A DNA stretch of 64,000 bases from Alphaproteobacteria bacterium (GTDB taxonomy: Bacteria; Pseudomonadota; Alphaproteobacteria; Rs-D84): positions 1-64,000 of the forward strand of contig JAFVSL010000010.1 of the NCBI GenBank assembly GCA_017503725.1, written 5' to 3'. Within the stretch, counting starts at the first letter, position 1. Each line of letters starts with the position of its first letter. The translations under genes were made by a program, and so were the position numbers. Below are positions 16,427 through 24,096 of the stretch, in pieces. Under the pieces are notes generated by a model. The model did no database searches. It worked only from the letters and a program-made list of their open reading frames with translations, and had not been told where the DNA came from.

Positions 16427-18451
16427 TTATGCCTGATTTGCGCCGTTTTCTGCGTCGCATTTCGGACAGAATTCGTGTTTGCCCGGCAAATATCCGTGTT
16501 TCGGACAAATCGAAAATGTCGGTGTTAATGTCATATATGGCACCTTGTAATTTTCGAATATTGTGCGGACAATCTTTTGTGCGGCATCGCCACTGGATAC
16601 CGGTTCGCCCATATACAGGTGCAACATCGTTCCACCGGTATATTTACGCTGTAATTCTTCCTGGTGTTCCAGGGCGACGAATGGGTCGTCGGTAAAGTTT
16701 ACAGGTAACTGGGTTGAATTTGTGTAATATGGTGCGTCCTTGGTTCCCGCGGTGATGATGTCTGGGAAATTCTTGACGTCGGTTTTTGCAAAGCGGTATG
16801 AACAGCCCTCGGCTGGGGTTGCTTCCAGATTATACAGGTTTCCGGTTTGTTCCTGGAAATTAGCCAGGTTTTCACGGATAAAGTCCATAACATCCAGAAC
16901 CAACTTTTTACCAAATACGGTTGCAATATTTTCCGCACCATTGGTAAAGTTTAATACCATTTCATTCGCACCATTTACACCAATGGTAGAGAAGTGGTGA
17001 CTCCAATCGCCCAGATAGCGACGGGTAAATGGATACAGGCCGCGTTCCATATTCTTGGTGATAATTTTACGTTTGATTTCCAGACTGTCGCGACCCAAAT
17101 CCAACAGGCGTTTTAGTTCGCGGAACAGGCCGTCACGATCGCCTTTGTGTATATAGCCCAGTCGTGCCAGGTTGATTGTTACAACCCCGATAGAGCCCGT
17201 CTTTTCAGCAGAGCCAAACAGACCGCCACCGCGTTTTAACAATTCACGTACATCCAGACGTAAACGACAGCACATTGAACGAACGTCTGTTGGATTCAAA
17301 TCAGAATTCAGGAAGTTCTGGAAATTTGGAATTCCATACTTTGCCGCCAATTCAAATAACGGTTTTACATTTGGATGATCCCATGGGAAATCCGGTGTAA
17401 TGTTATATGTTGGAATTGGGAAGGTAAATGGACGGCCCAGGGCATCCCCTTCGGTCATAACCTCTATAAACGCCTTGTTAATCATATCCATTTCTGCCTG
17501 CAGGTCGCCATAGGTGAAATCAACCTGTTTGCGGCCAATGAATGGGCGTTGTGGTTTCAGGTCCGTTGGACAGGTCCAGTCAAATGTGAAATTGATGAAT
17601 GGTGTCTGGGTCCCCCAGCGGCACGGTACGCCACAGTTAAATACCAATGTCTGCATTGCATTCTTGACATCTTCGTATGACAGGTTATCAATGCGAACGT
17701 ATGGTGCCAGATATGTGTCAACCGATGAAAATGCCTGGGCGCCGGCGAATTCATTTTGTAATGTCCCCAGGAAGTTTACCATATGGGATATAGCCGTTGC
17801 CATATGACGTGCCGGCTCACAGTGCAGATAGCCCGGGACGCCGTTAAAGCCCTCGTACAATAATTCACGCAGGGACCAACCCGCACAATATCCCGTCAGC
17901 CAACCCAAATCATGTACGTGGATGGCGGCGTTTTTGTGGGCCTCTGCGACCGCGCGTGGGTACAGGTTTAGCCAATATTCGGCCGTTACGCGTTCAGATG
18001 TGCGTAAAATCAAACCACCAATTGAATAGCCAACATTGGCATTTTCTTTGATGCGCCAATTGGAACCTCCAACATAGCCCTCGATAATATCGACGGCATC
18101 AACCATCGATTCGCGAATTTCGGTGCGTTTCTGGCGATAGATGATATATGATTCGGCCGTTTTATATGCGCCATTATCCATCAGTTTGCGAATCACCGTA
18201 TCCTGGATTGTTTCAACCGATGGTGCGCGTTGAACGTATTCGGCCGCCAATGTGTCCAATACAGATTGTGTTATTGTCGCAATCTGTTCATTGCTTAGTT
18301 CGGTTGTGACATCGACCGCACGTTTAATTGCATTATAAATTTTGATTGCGTTAAAAGGTACGGTTTCACCGCCGCGTTTTTGAACCGCAACCAGTGTGGT
18401 TGTGAAATTTGGTGTAAATTCAATTTTTGTTTCAATCTGTGTTTCTGACAT
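16427..18451 (-). CDS. nrdD: anaerobic ribonucleoside-triphosphate reductase, large part lacking the glycyl-radical tail
   Basis: This 674-aa class III reductase reduces NTPs to dNTPs without oxygen. The N-terminal ATP-cone allosteric domain is at about 20-110 (VAVQKRGGETVPFNAIKIYN). The ten-stranded barrel core follows, and the C-terminus carries a zinc-type site (CPKHGY...FCPKC). The ORF then stops 12 residues later, before the expected glycyl-radical motif, which is found in the next ORF. Combined length (674 + 59) matches full-length family members. The start has CGGAG upstream. Two NrdR-like boxes lie in front. Operon nrdD - tail - nrdG. Confidence 0.93.
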   Translation of the reverse strand: MSETQIETKIEFTPNFTTTLVAVQKRGGETVPFNAIKIYNAIKRAVDVTTELSNEQIATITQSVLDTLAAEYVQRAPSVETIQDTVIRKLMDNGAYKTAESYIIYRQKRTEIRESMVDAVDIIEGYVGGSNWRIKENANVGYSIGGLILRTSERVTAEYWLNLYPRAVAEAHKNAAIHVHDLGWLTGYCAGWSLRELLYEGFNGVPGYLHCEPARHMATAISHMVNFLGTLQNEFAGAQAFSSVDTYLAPYVRIDNLSYEDVKNAMQTLVFNCGVPCRWGTQTPFINFTFDWTCPTDLKPQRPFIGRKQVDFTYGDLQAEMDMINKAFIEVMTEGDALGRPFTFPIPTYNITPDFPWDHPNVKPLFELAAKYGIPNFQNFLNSDLNPTDVRSMCCRLRLDVRELLKRGGGLFGSAEKTGSIGVVTINLARLGYIHKGDRDGLFRELKRLLDLGRDSLEIKRKIITKNMERGLYPFTRRYLGDWSHHFSTIGVNGANEMVLNFTNGAENIATVFGKKLVLDVMDFIRENLANFQEQTGNLYNLEATPAEGCSYRFAKTDVKNFPDIITAGTKDAPYYTNSTQLPVNFTDDPFVALEHQEELQRKYTGGTMLHLYMGEPVSSGDAAQKIVRTIFENYKVPYMTLTPTFSICPKHGYLPGKHEFCPKCDAENGANQA

Positions 18452-18475
18452 TTTATAACTCCGATATTACTAAAA

Positions 18476-18524
18476 ACACAATATATAGTGATTGTTTGTT
18501 CGATTTGATATCAATATATAGTTT
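18476..18524. promoter_or_regulatory. pair of NrdR boxes upstream of nrdD
   Basis: ACACAATATATAGTGA (18476-18491) closely matches the NrdR consensus acaCwAtATaTwGtgt. A second copy with the CAATATATAG core lies at 18509-18524. The 33-base offset is about three helical turns, as in known NrdR operators. They should repress the class III operon when dNTP or ATP status signals excess. Confidence 0.75.
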
Positions 18525-18738
18525 TTAGGGCCGCTAAACAATCTATAAAACATAATTTTTTTTGTATTTTTTACTTTACTTTTCAAAAGGCGTATTTTCC
18601 GCCTGTTTGCGCGTGAAAACAGAATCGGTTATCTGACACGAAATAATGTTTTGTGCCAAGGTTTTGTGTTTTTTTGCCTGGGAACTGATTCGGTTTTTAA
18701 ACAAAAATACAAAATATTGATTAAAAGTTGCGAATCAG

Positions 18739-18754
18739 ACACTATATATTGACG
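18739..18754. promoter_or_regulatory. third NrdR-like box
   Basis: ACACTATATATTGACG matches most consensus positions. A weaker partner (ACAAAATATTGA) lies about 30 bases upstream at 18709-18720. The 427-base gap 18452-18878 otherwise holds AT-rich sequence, the nrdD promoter region and the leader ORF described next. Confidence 0.45.
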
Positions 18755-18813
18755 AAATAAAAAACTTTATTTGTCTAAAATAGGTTGTGTTTCCCACGAA
18801 AAACAGGTACATT

Positions 18814-18882
18814 ATGATTATGCCCGGTGGCAATGGTGCCGGGGGCGACCTTAACATAAAAATAAAAAGAGCATTATTATGA
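18814..18882 (+). CDS. possible 22-codon leader ORF overlapping the acyl-CoA ligase start
   Basis: An ATG at 18814 opens a 22-residue ORF (MIMPGGNGAGG...) whose TGA overlaps the ATG of the next gene (ATGA). The GGC-rich start forms a CCCGG/CCGGG hairpin. SD support is weak. It could couple translation of the ligase or be chance. Confidence 0.25.
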   Translation: MIMPGGNGAGGDLNIKIKRALL

Positions 18883-20468
18883 TTAAAAACATATATGAAA
18901 TGCTGCAGCAGGCGTGCGAACAGAACAAAGACCGTATTTTCTTTGTCCGCGAAAAAGAAACCTATGCAGATTTGTTAAGAAAGGTAAAGCAACGTGCCGT
19001 TTTATTGGCAAAACGCTTTGGTATTAAAAAGGGTGATACGGTTGCGATTCTGTCGGGTAATACACCGGACTTCGTTCGTTCATACTTTGCCATTGCGTCC
19101 CAGGGGGCACGTGTTTTGATGTTGGACACCGGTTTACAGACAAACGAACACATCAATATGATGAAACGTACGGACTGTAAATTAGTTTTGGCGCAAAAGC
19201 ATTATTTTATAGATGATGCACCGGCCGAAATGTTCGATATAGAAAATATTGATGACACAGATGAAAAAGATTTTGTTATGGCTGATGTGGAACGTGCTGA
19301 CGTTGCACAACTGTCCTTTACATCGGGGTCGACCGGTAATCCAAAGGTTGTGGGTCTGACACACAATAATTTGTTGGGGTTGGTCGATGGTGCGCAATTT
19401 TACAAAGATGTGATTTTGCCGGGTTATACATTCTATGGATTCTTGCCGCTGTATCATATATATGGTGTGGTGATTAACATCATTGTGCCGGTATGTCTGC
19501 ACGGGAAATTGTTATTGCAACCGGTATTAAAACCACAAGAATTTTTGAAAGACTTTAAGCAGTATAAGCCAGAGGTTATTCCCGCCGTTCCACGTATTTG
19601 GGAGGTTTTCTATAAGAAAATCGTAGATGCGGCGCGTGCAAAACACGCCTGGACACTGATTCGCGTGGTTGTGTCGTTGCGTGGTGTGTTGCGTGCAATC
19701 GGGTTGGGGGGCATTGTTAAAAAGGTTACAAAACCGATACACGACCTGTTTGGGGGTAATACCAAAGTATTGGTTTCGGCCGGTGCAACATTAAAACCAT
19801 CGATTCGCAAATTCTATGAAAGATTGGGATTTGTGGTTGGGGATTGCTATGGCTTGACCGAAACGACGGGGCCGGGGAACTTTAACTTTGCCTTCCGTCG
19901 TGCGAATGGGAAAATGTACTATGCGGGACCATTGCTGGGCAATGAATTAAAGATTCATAATCCGAACAAAGAAGGGATTGGTGAAATCTGGATTCGTGGC
20001 AATATGGTTATGCCGGGATATATCGACAATGATGCCGCCAATGCCGATGCATTCGAAGATGGCTGGTTCAAGACCGGTGATATTGGAATGCTGGACAAGA
20101 AAGGACGCCTGGTTGTAAAGGGACGCCAAAAACAGGTTATCGTTCTGGACAGCGGTAAAAATGTTTATCCAGATGAATTGGAAGATTTGTATCTGCAGAA
20201 CGAAGAAATCCTGGCGGCGGCGGTGTTTGAATACGTAATAAAGGGCAAAACTGTCCCATACGGCGTATTCCAGGTAAAGCCGGGTACCACCGTTGAACGT
20301 GTCGATTTCTTGATAAAGAAGTCTAATTTGGCAATTGCCCAGTATAAATGGGTACGTGATTTCGCAATCACAGAAGAAGAATTGCCACAAACATCCGCCA
20401 AGAAAATCAAGCATTTTGCGGTGCGTGAAATGCTGGATAATGGCGCATTTGTTCGTGCCACGAAATAG
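18879..20468 (+). CDS. AMP-forming acyl-CoA synthetase (long-chain fatty acid CoA ligase type)
   Basis: This 529-aa ANL-superfamily enzyme activates a carboxylic acid to acyl-AMP and then the CoA thioester. The P-loop-like motif FTSGSTGNPK and the adenylate-binding motif YGLTETTG are present. Also seen are the hinge region DGWFKTGDIG...KGRQKQVI and the C-terminal catalytic lysine context (LPQTSAKKIKH). A fatty acid is the likely substrate, judging by overall likeness to FadD-type ligases, but this is inference. The gene is alone, divergent from nrdD, and ends at a strong terminator. Confidence 0.85.
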   Translation: MIKNIYEMLQQACEQNKDRIFFVREKETYADLLRKVKQRAVLLAKRFGIKKGDTVAILSGNTPDFVRSYFAIASQGARVLMLDTGLQTNEHINMMKRTDCKLVLAQKHYFIDDAPAEMFDIENIDDTDEKDFVMADVERADVAQLSFTSGSTGNPKVVGLTHNNLLGLVDGAQFYKDVILPGYTFYGFLPLYHIYGVVINIIVPVCLHGKLLLQPVLKPQEFLKDFKQYKPEVIPAVPRIWEVFYKKIVDAARAKHAWTLIRVVVSLRGVLRAIGLGGIVKKVTKPIHDLFGGNTKVLVSAGATLKPSIRKFYERLGFVVGDCYGLTETTGPGNFNFAFRRANGKMYYAGPLLGNELKIHNPNKEGIGEIWIRGNMVMPGYIDNDAANADAFEDGWFKTGDIGMLDKKGRLVVKGRQKQVIVLDSGKNVYPDELEDLYLQNEEILAAAVFEYVIKGKTVPYGVFQVKPGTTVERVDFLIKKSNLAIAQYKWVRDFAITEEELPQTSAKKIKHFAVREMLDNGAFVRATK

Positions 20469-20491
20469 GGTGGGCGATTCGCACATACGGG

Positions 20492-20520
20492 CCGGAATGA
20501 AATTATCATTCCGGTTTTTT
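20492..20520 (+). terminator. terminator of the acyl-CoA ligase gene
   Basis: CCGGAATGA/TCATTCCGG hairpin followed by six T. Confidence 0.9.
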
Positions 20521-20525
20521 GTCTC

Positions 20526-20556
20526 TTGACAAAATGTATTTTGTGTACTATATAAA
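20526..20556 (+). promoter_or_regulatory. sigma-70 promoter of the coiled-coil gene
   Basis: TTGACA at 20526-20531, 17-base spacer, TATATA at 20549-20554 (or TATAAA two bases later). A near-consensus promoter 24 bases before the gene start. Confidence 0.75.
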
Positions 20557-20579
20557 TAATCTTGGACGTGGAGGATAAA

Positions 20580-21128
20580 ATGGCAAAACGTAACAAGACA
20601 AGAACTTTGGCGGTGGCAAAGGCCGAGATGGACGCGCGCGTGCGTGAATTGCGTGGCGTGATTGCGTGCGGTGACGCATCTGCGGCGCGTTTGCCGTCGG
20701 TCGTTTCACAGATGGATGCCACACAACGTTATTTGCGCAACAGTTGTACATATGAAAGTGCGCGGTATGATGATGACGAACCCACATTGGAAGATTTAGA
20801 GCGAGAGGTAGAATCACTGCGCAAGGATGTTGAATGTGCCGACGTAGCGCGTGTCGAATTGAAAAAGGCAGAGCGTTTTTACCGTGCGTATAACTATGTT
20901 GTAAATGGGCCAAAGATTCGTGAATTGAAAAGCAATTTGGATGTGGCGGAATATTGGCTGGACCAATGGCAGGGGCGTATCTGGGCCGTTGATACCGATA
21001 CAGATAAAGATATGGATGAACGCGTTCAGGAAAAGGAATATTTACAGTGTGAATATAATCGTGCGCTGGATGAGGTGAATAAATTGCGCGCACAATTGGC
21101 GGATGTTCGTAATACAAAGTATATGTAA
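20580..21128 (+). CDS. cytoplasmic coiled-coil protein of unknown function
   Basis: This 182-aa, highly charged protein has a basic N-terminus (MAKRNKTRT). Heptad-like helices run over most of its length (EDLEREVESLRKDVECAD, then KEYLQCEYNRALDEVNKL). There is no signal peptide or membrane segment. The start is fixed by GGAGGA five bases before the ATG; an in-frame TTG upstream overlaps that site. It has a strong promoter of its own. I recognise no family. Confidence 0.65.
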   Translation: MAKRNKTRTLAVAKAEMDARVRELRGVIACGDASAARLPSVVSQMDATQRYLRNSCTYESARYDDDEPTLEDLEREVESLRKDVECADVARVELKKAERFYRAYNYVVNGPKIRELKSNLDVAEYWLDQWQGRIWAVDTDTDKDMDERVQEKEYLQCEYNRALDEVNKLRAQLADVRNTKYM

Positions 21129-21225
21129 AGAATAGGTATAAAGTATTTGATGCTGGGGAAACTATCCGATTGGAAAAAACGCGTCTATATAATTAAATAA
21201 AACGGCAAGAAAATTAAAATGACAC

Positions 21226-21253
21226 TTGACAAAATAAATAACTGTGCTATGTT
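21226..21253 (+). promoter_or_regulatory. sigma-70 promoter of the 79-aa gene
   Basis: TTGACA at 21226-21231 and TATGTT at 21248-21253 with a 16-base spacer. Confidence 0.55.
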
Positions 21254-21287
21254 TTTGTCAACGAAATACTAAAACAAAGGATTTATT

Positions 21288-21527
21288 ATGTATATCGAAA
21301 GTAAAAATTTTGAACTGGATGCGCCAAAAATTTCCCCAAAGGTTTGGGTTGAAAATGGTGACAGCGTTGTTGTAGAGGCCACAGATATTAAACCGGTGTT
21401 CGATGACGCGATTATTGTAACCCCGGCCGAGGTTCGCACGCCATCATCGTCTTGTATGATTTGTGCATCGTACGATAAAATGTTGGGCTGTGTCAGTCAG
21501 TTCAAGTGCCCATATCTGGCCCGATAA
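21288..21527 (+). CDS. small protein with a C-terminal four-Cys cluster, unknown function
   Basis: This 79-aa protein has no signal peptide. The last 25 residues hold four cysteines (SCMICASYDKMLGCVSQFKC), which could bind a metal or an iron-sulphur cluster. A good SD sequence (AAAGGA) precedes the ATG and a strong terminator follows, so it is very likely expressed as a single gene. No family recognised. Confidence 0.6.
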   Translation: MYIESKNFELDAPKISPKVWVENGDSVVVEATDIKPVFDDAIIVTPAEVRTPSSSCMICASYDKMLGCVSQFKCPYLAR

Positions 21528-21539
21528 GTGATTTATAAA

Positions 21540-21563
21540 AAAACGGGAAAAACCCCGTTTTTT
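21540..21563. terminator. bidirectional terminator
   Basis: AAACGGG/CCCGTTT hairpin with T tracts on both strands, between convergent genes. Confidence 0.85.
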
Positions 21564-22412
21564 TTAATCGGTAATTTTGCATCCAGATTTTATTTCTTCG
21601 GCTGATATGGTATTTGTTTGATTGGTTAAATAAAGTACGCACTGCTTGAATGCGACACGTCCTGGGCACTGCCAGCATTTACGCATTGCATCCTTGCTGG
21701 TTGATGTAAGGACGATGCTTGTTGTGTTGTCGGAATTTACTACTACGGTTTCACCTTTTTCATTTATTGAAATTGATTCTTTTGGTGTGGTCTTTGGAAT
21801 TTCTTTTAATTTGCATTTCATATCATCTTTGTCCAAAATTTCCGTAGATTTGCATTTTTTGCATACTTTGTCGTATCCGATGCCGACGATTGCCTGGCGT
21901 TCGGTTTCGGCGCACGGGACGCATCGGTTTGAATTTTCGGACTCGAACACAAAGCCATCGTCACATGGGGGGACACATACATCGTTGCGTTTTACAATGC
22001 CACGGGCACAATCGGTTGCCTCGGTACAGGGTTTATCCTCTACAATATTGCCACATATGTCAATCTTGCGTTCATATGTGCATTTACCATTGGTCACATC
22101 AATTGTGATTTTTTCGCTTTTTGTAAATGTATTGGCCTTTTTCCATGCGCCTACTGTGTCGTTTGTGCCATTACAGCAATAGTATTTTTTGCCGCCAATT
22201 GTTCCACTTTCTCCATGAGAATAATAATTGTTTTGTCGTTTGCCACCTTTTGCCTTTTTGCCTGAACATTTATCGTCGCTTTGGCCACACCACCAGGTTT
22301 CATTCCAACCACCAGTGTCAATATAGCAACGATTATTTTCCCCTGTTAACAACTCGGCATTGGCCGTGTTTGATAGTGTTACAAGTATTGTGGCAATTAA
22401 AATTTTTCTCAT
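21564..22412 (-). CDS. exported cysteine-rich protein of unknown function
   Basis: This 282-aa protein starts with MRKILIATILVTLSNTANA, a signal peptide; GGGGGA just upstream supports this start. The mature part has about two dozen cysteines (WWCGQSDDKC, YYCCNG, CVPPCDDGF, CVPC, CKKCKS, CWQCPG). The middle resembles growth-factor-receptor-like or CxxC repeats. It lacks the five-Cys signature of the four large proteins but may share their compartment. A structured leader RNA with its own terminator lies immediately upstream. Confidence 0.7.
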   Translation of the reverse strand: MRKILIATILVTLSNTANAELLTGENNRCYIDTGGWNETWWCGQSDDKCSGKKAKGGKRQNNYYSHGESGTIGGKKYYCCNGTNDTVGAWKKANTFTKSEKITIDVTNGKCTYERKIDICGNIVEDKPCTEATDCARGIVKRNDVCVPPCDDGFVFESENSNRCVPCAETERQAIVGIGYDKVCKKCKSTEILDKDDMKCKLKEIPKTTPKESISINEKGETVVVNSDNTTSIVLTSTSKDAMRKCWQCPGRVAFKQCVLYLTNQTNTISAEEIKSGCKITD

Positions 22413-22434
22413 ATCATCCCCCGGTTTTTGTAAT

Positions 22435-22656
22435 AAAAAAACCACCAGGGAAAATCTTGGCGGTCGGGGAGTTCATAAAATCAGTTCGTTATTGACCCCG
22501 TTGGTCTTTCGGTTCCCCGTGTTGTATATACCAACGGCCCCCGACCAATATGTGCGCCAGGGTAAATAACGGTGCAATCCGCACCATAATCGGACTAACG
22601 ATGCAAACTGCACCGAACGAGCCGGGCTTTATGAAGGCCCCGAACCAACATCCCTG
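22435..22656 (-). ncRNA. structured RNA (leader or free small RNA) ending in a terminator before the Cys-rich gene
   Basis: Read on the minus strand, CAGGG/CCCTG (22652-22656 with 22558-22562) closes a first domain containing a CGGTGCA/TGCACCG stem. A second domain has an eight-base-pair stem (22539-22546 with 22462-22469) and, inside it, CCGTTGGT/ACCAACGG (22530-22537 with 22498-22505). CCGCCA/TGGTGG plus seven T (22435-22463) forms a terminator 23 bases upstream of the gene start. I could not match it to RNase P, tmRNA, 6S or SRP RNA. This explains most of the 363-base gap 22413-22775. Confidence 0.5.
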
Positions 22657-22775
22657 TCAGTTCATATTAAATGGTATTAAAAATATCAATTGTTTTCAAT
22701 ATGAAAATTTTTGTGCGTGTGAAAAATTATTTTTTCTTGCATTTGGAATAAAATGATATAAAATAACAATCCGTT

Positions 22776-22852
22776 GCATCCATAGCTTAACTGGATAAAG
22801 CATCTGACTACGGATCAGAAGACTGAGGGTTCGAATCCTTCTGGATGCGCCA
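22776..22852 (+). tRNA. tRNA-Arg (ACG)
   Basis: Full cloverleaf: acceptor GCATCCA/TGGATGC, anticodon loop CTACGGA with anticodon ACG, T loop TTCGAAT, discriminator G and encoded CCA. This is the usual bacterial A34 (inosine) arginine tRNA. A TATAAA box lies upstream. Confidence 0.95.
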
Positions 22853-23023
22853 CGAATTCAAAACCGACCGGAATGGTCGGTTTTTAATTTGTGTTGCAAA
22901 TCCCAGGATTTGAACCCTTGGGTTCGAGCCAAAGGCGAAAGGGGCCCGTCACGCTAGTGATGGGAATTACAATCCTTCTGGATGCGCCACGAATTCAAAA
23001 CCGACCGGAATGGTCGGTTTTTA
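22834..23023 (+). repeat. direct duplication of the tRNA-Arg 3' end plus its terminator
   Basis: The 53 bases 22834-22886 (last 19 bases of the tRNA, spacer and CCGACC/GGTCGG terminator) recur without mismatch at 22971-23023. The 84 bases between start with a sequence like the tRNA 5' end (TTGCAAATCCCAGG) and contain a GAACCC/GGGTTC palindrome and a CCCGTCAC/GTGATGGG hairpin. It looks like a decayed tRNA copy or the scar of integration at the tRNA. Confidence 0.8.
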
Positions 23024-23036
23024 TTTTGTGTGTTTG

Positions 23037-23618
23037 TTATTTGGTTTTTTGACCGATGCCGTGGTACAGCATATTGAAATGCCCACGACATACGGATTTA
23101 TAATTAGAATCCCCCAGGGCGAATTGGTCGCCCGCGCGGATAATACGGCCGTCTTTGTCAAATCGCAGGTGATGCGTCGCTAATTCCATACAACCGTTTA
23201 TCTGGCAATTCGATTCGTGCAGGTGTAATTCGGCGCCAACCTCTATTAACCGTTTAGATGCGGGGAACATTTGTTCGTTGCTGTCGCTCATCAAACCATA
23301 GCACATAACGGGAATATTCATATCGTCGGCAATGCGGACCAATTTGTCGATGTCGGCAGGTGAAAAAAATTGTACCTCGTCAACCAGTAATACCCGTGTA
23401 TCTGGTGCCGGGGTGAAATCTTTTAGATTCGGCATCGCCAGGGCCGGTGTTTCAATTCCAATACGTGACTTTACCGTGTCGTTGGAAAAGCGTGTGTCAA
23501 AGGATGGCTTGATAACCTGGGTCTTGACGCCGTTTTGGTTATAATTGTATGCGTTGATAATCAGACGGGCGGATTTAGAACTGCTCATAACGCCATAGTG
23601 AAAATGTAGTGTTGCCAT
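23037..23618 (-). CDS. tdk: thymidine kinase (type II)
   Basis: This 193-aa enzyme phosphorylates thymidine for salvage. The start MATLHFHYGVMSSSKS follows an AAAGGA SD sequence; the reading frame is open much further upstream but without support. The P-loop (HYGVMSSSKS) is a variant of the usual G-x-M-x-SGKS form. VLLVDEVQFF is the Walker-B-like motif carrying the catalytic acid. C-terminal cysteines (CQINGC, then CRGHF) fit the zinc lasso region. It is the last gene of the leftward Fic-kinase-Smr-tdk run, 64 bases after Smr. Confidence 0.85.
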   Translation of the reverse strand: MATLHFHYGVMSSSKSARLIINAYNYNQNGVKTQVIKPSFDTRFSNDTVKSRIGIETPALAMPNLKDFTPAPDTRVLLVDEVQFFSPADIDKLVRIADDMNIPVMCYGLMSDSNEQMFPASKRLIEVGAELHLHESNCQINGCMELATHHLRFDKDGRIIRAGDQFALGDSNYKSVCRGHFNMLYHGIGQKTK

Positions 23619-23682
23619 ATCGTGTCCTTTGCCATTGTTATTGGGATTATTAGCATAAAAAAGACAGAAAAAAATATGTTTT

Positions 23683-24057
23683 TTATTCTTTTGATGATTT
23701 TTTAAATTTGACCGCAAAACTGCCGTTGTTAATTGGGGAAAAAGATACAATATATGGGGCCAAGATACTGTTTGTTGCCCATTGGGGGAATTTTTGACGT
23801 AAAATACCACTGGCGCCGGTTATTATGTTGGCCGTGCGTGTGCCCGATGTGGCCAATGCCATTATCGCGTCCCAGGCCTGTTCTTCGGTGTATTGATGCA
23901 GGTCCAGTGTTGCGTGATTTGGTACGGTTGGTGCGTCGTGCGGGATACGCCGCCACAGGTGTAATTCAGATCGTACGCGTTTGCGGGTATCTGTATCATC
24001 GGGTGAAAATTCGCCCCCAATCATTTCGGCAATGTCACGGTCACTTAGTTGTTTCAT
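23683..24057 (-). CDS. Smr-domain protein
   Basis: This 124-aa protein consists of a short N-terminal helix region and an Smr domain: LDLHQYTEEQAWDAI, the LDLHG-like motif, and NIITGASGILRQKFPQW, the TGxG-like motif in altered form. Stand-alone Smr proteins are endonuclease- or RNA-cleavage-related in other bacteria. Here the glycine after LDLH is replaced by Gln, so activity is uncertain. It is cotranscribed with the neighbouring kinase-like gene (39-base gap). Confidence 0.75.
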   Translation of the reverse strand: MKQLSDRDIAEMIGGEFSPDDTDTRKRVRSELHLWRRIPHDAPTVPNHATLDLHQYTEEQAWDAIMALATSGTRTANIITGASGILRQKFPQWATNSILAPYIVSFSPINNGSFAVKFKKSSKE

Positions 24058-24096
24058 AATGTGAATAATACAAGGTGTGCGCGGAAAAACAAATTA

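Noticed and set aside
16375-16427. Frameshift artefact joining nrdD and its tail
   Set aside because: The intergenic 51 bases include a strong SD sequence and a stop codon in frame, so a single base error would not fuse the ORFs cleanly.
22435-22656. RNase P, tmRNA, 6S or SRP RNA
   Set aside because: None of the conserved cores I know for these RNAs (for example the SRP GGAAGCAGCC loop or a tmRNA tag ending in ALAA) could be found.
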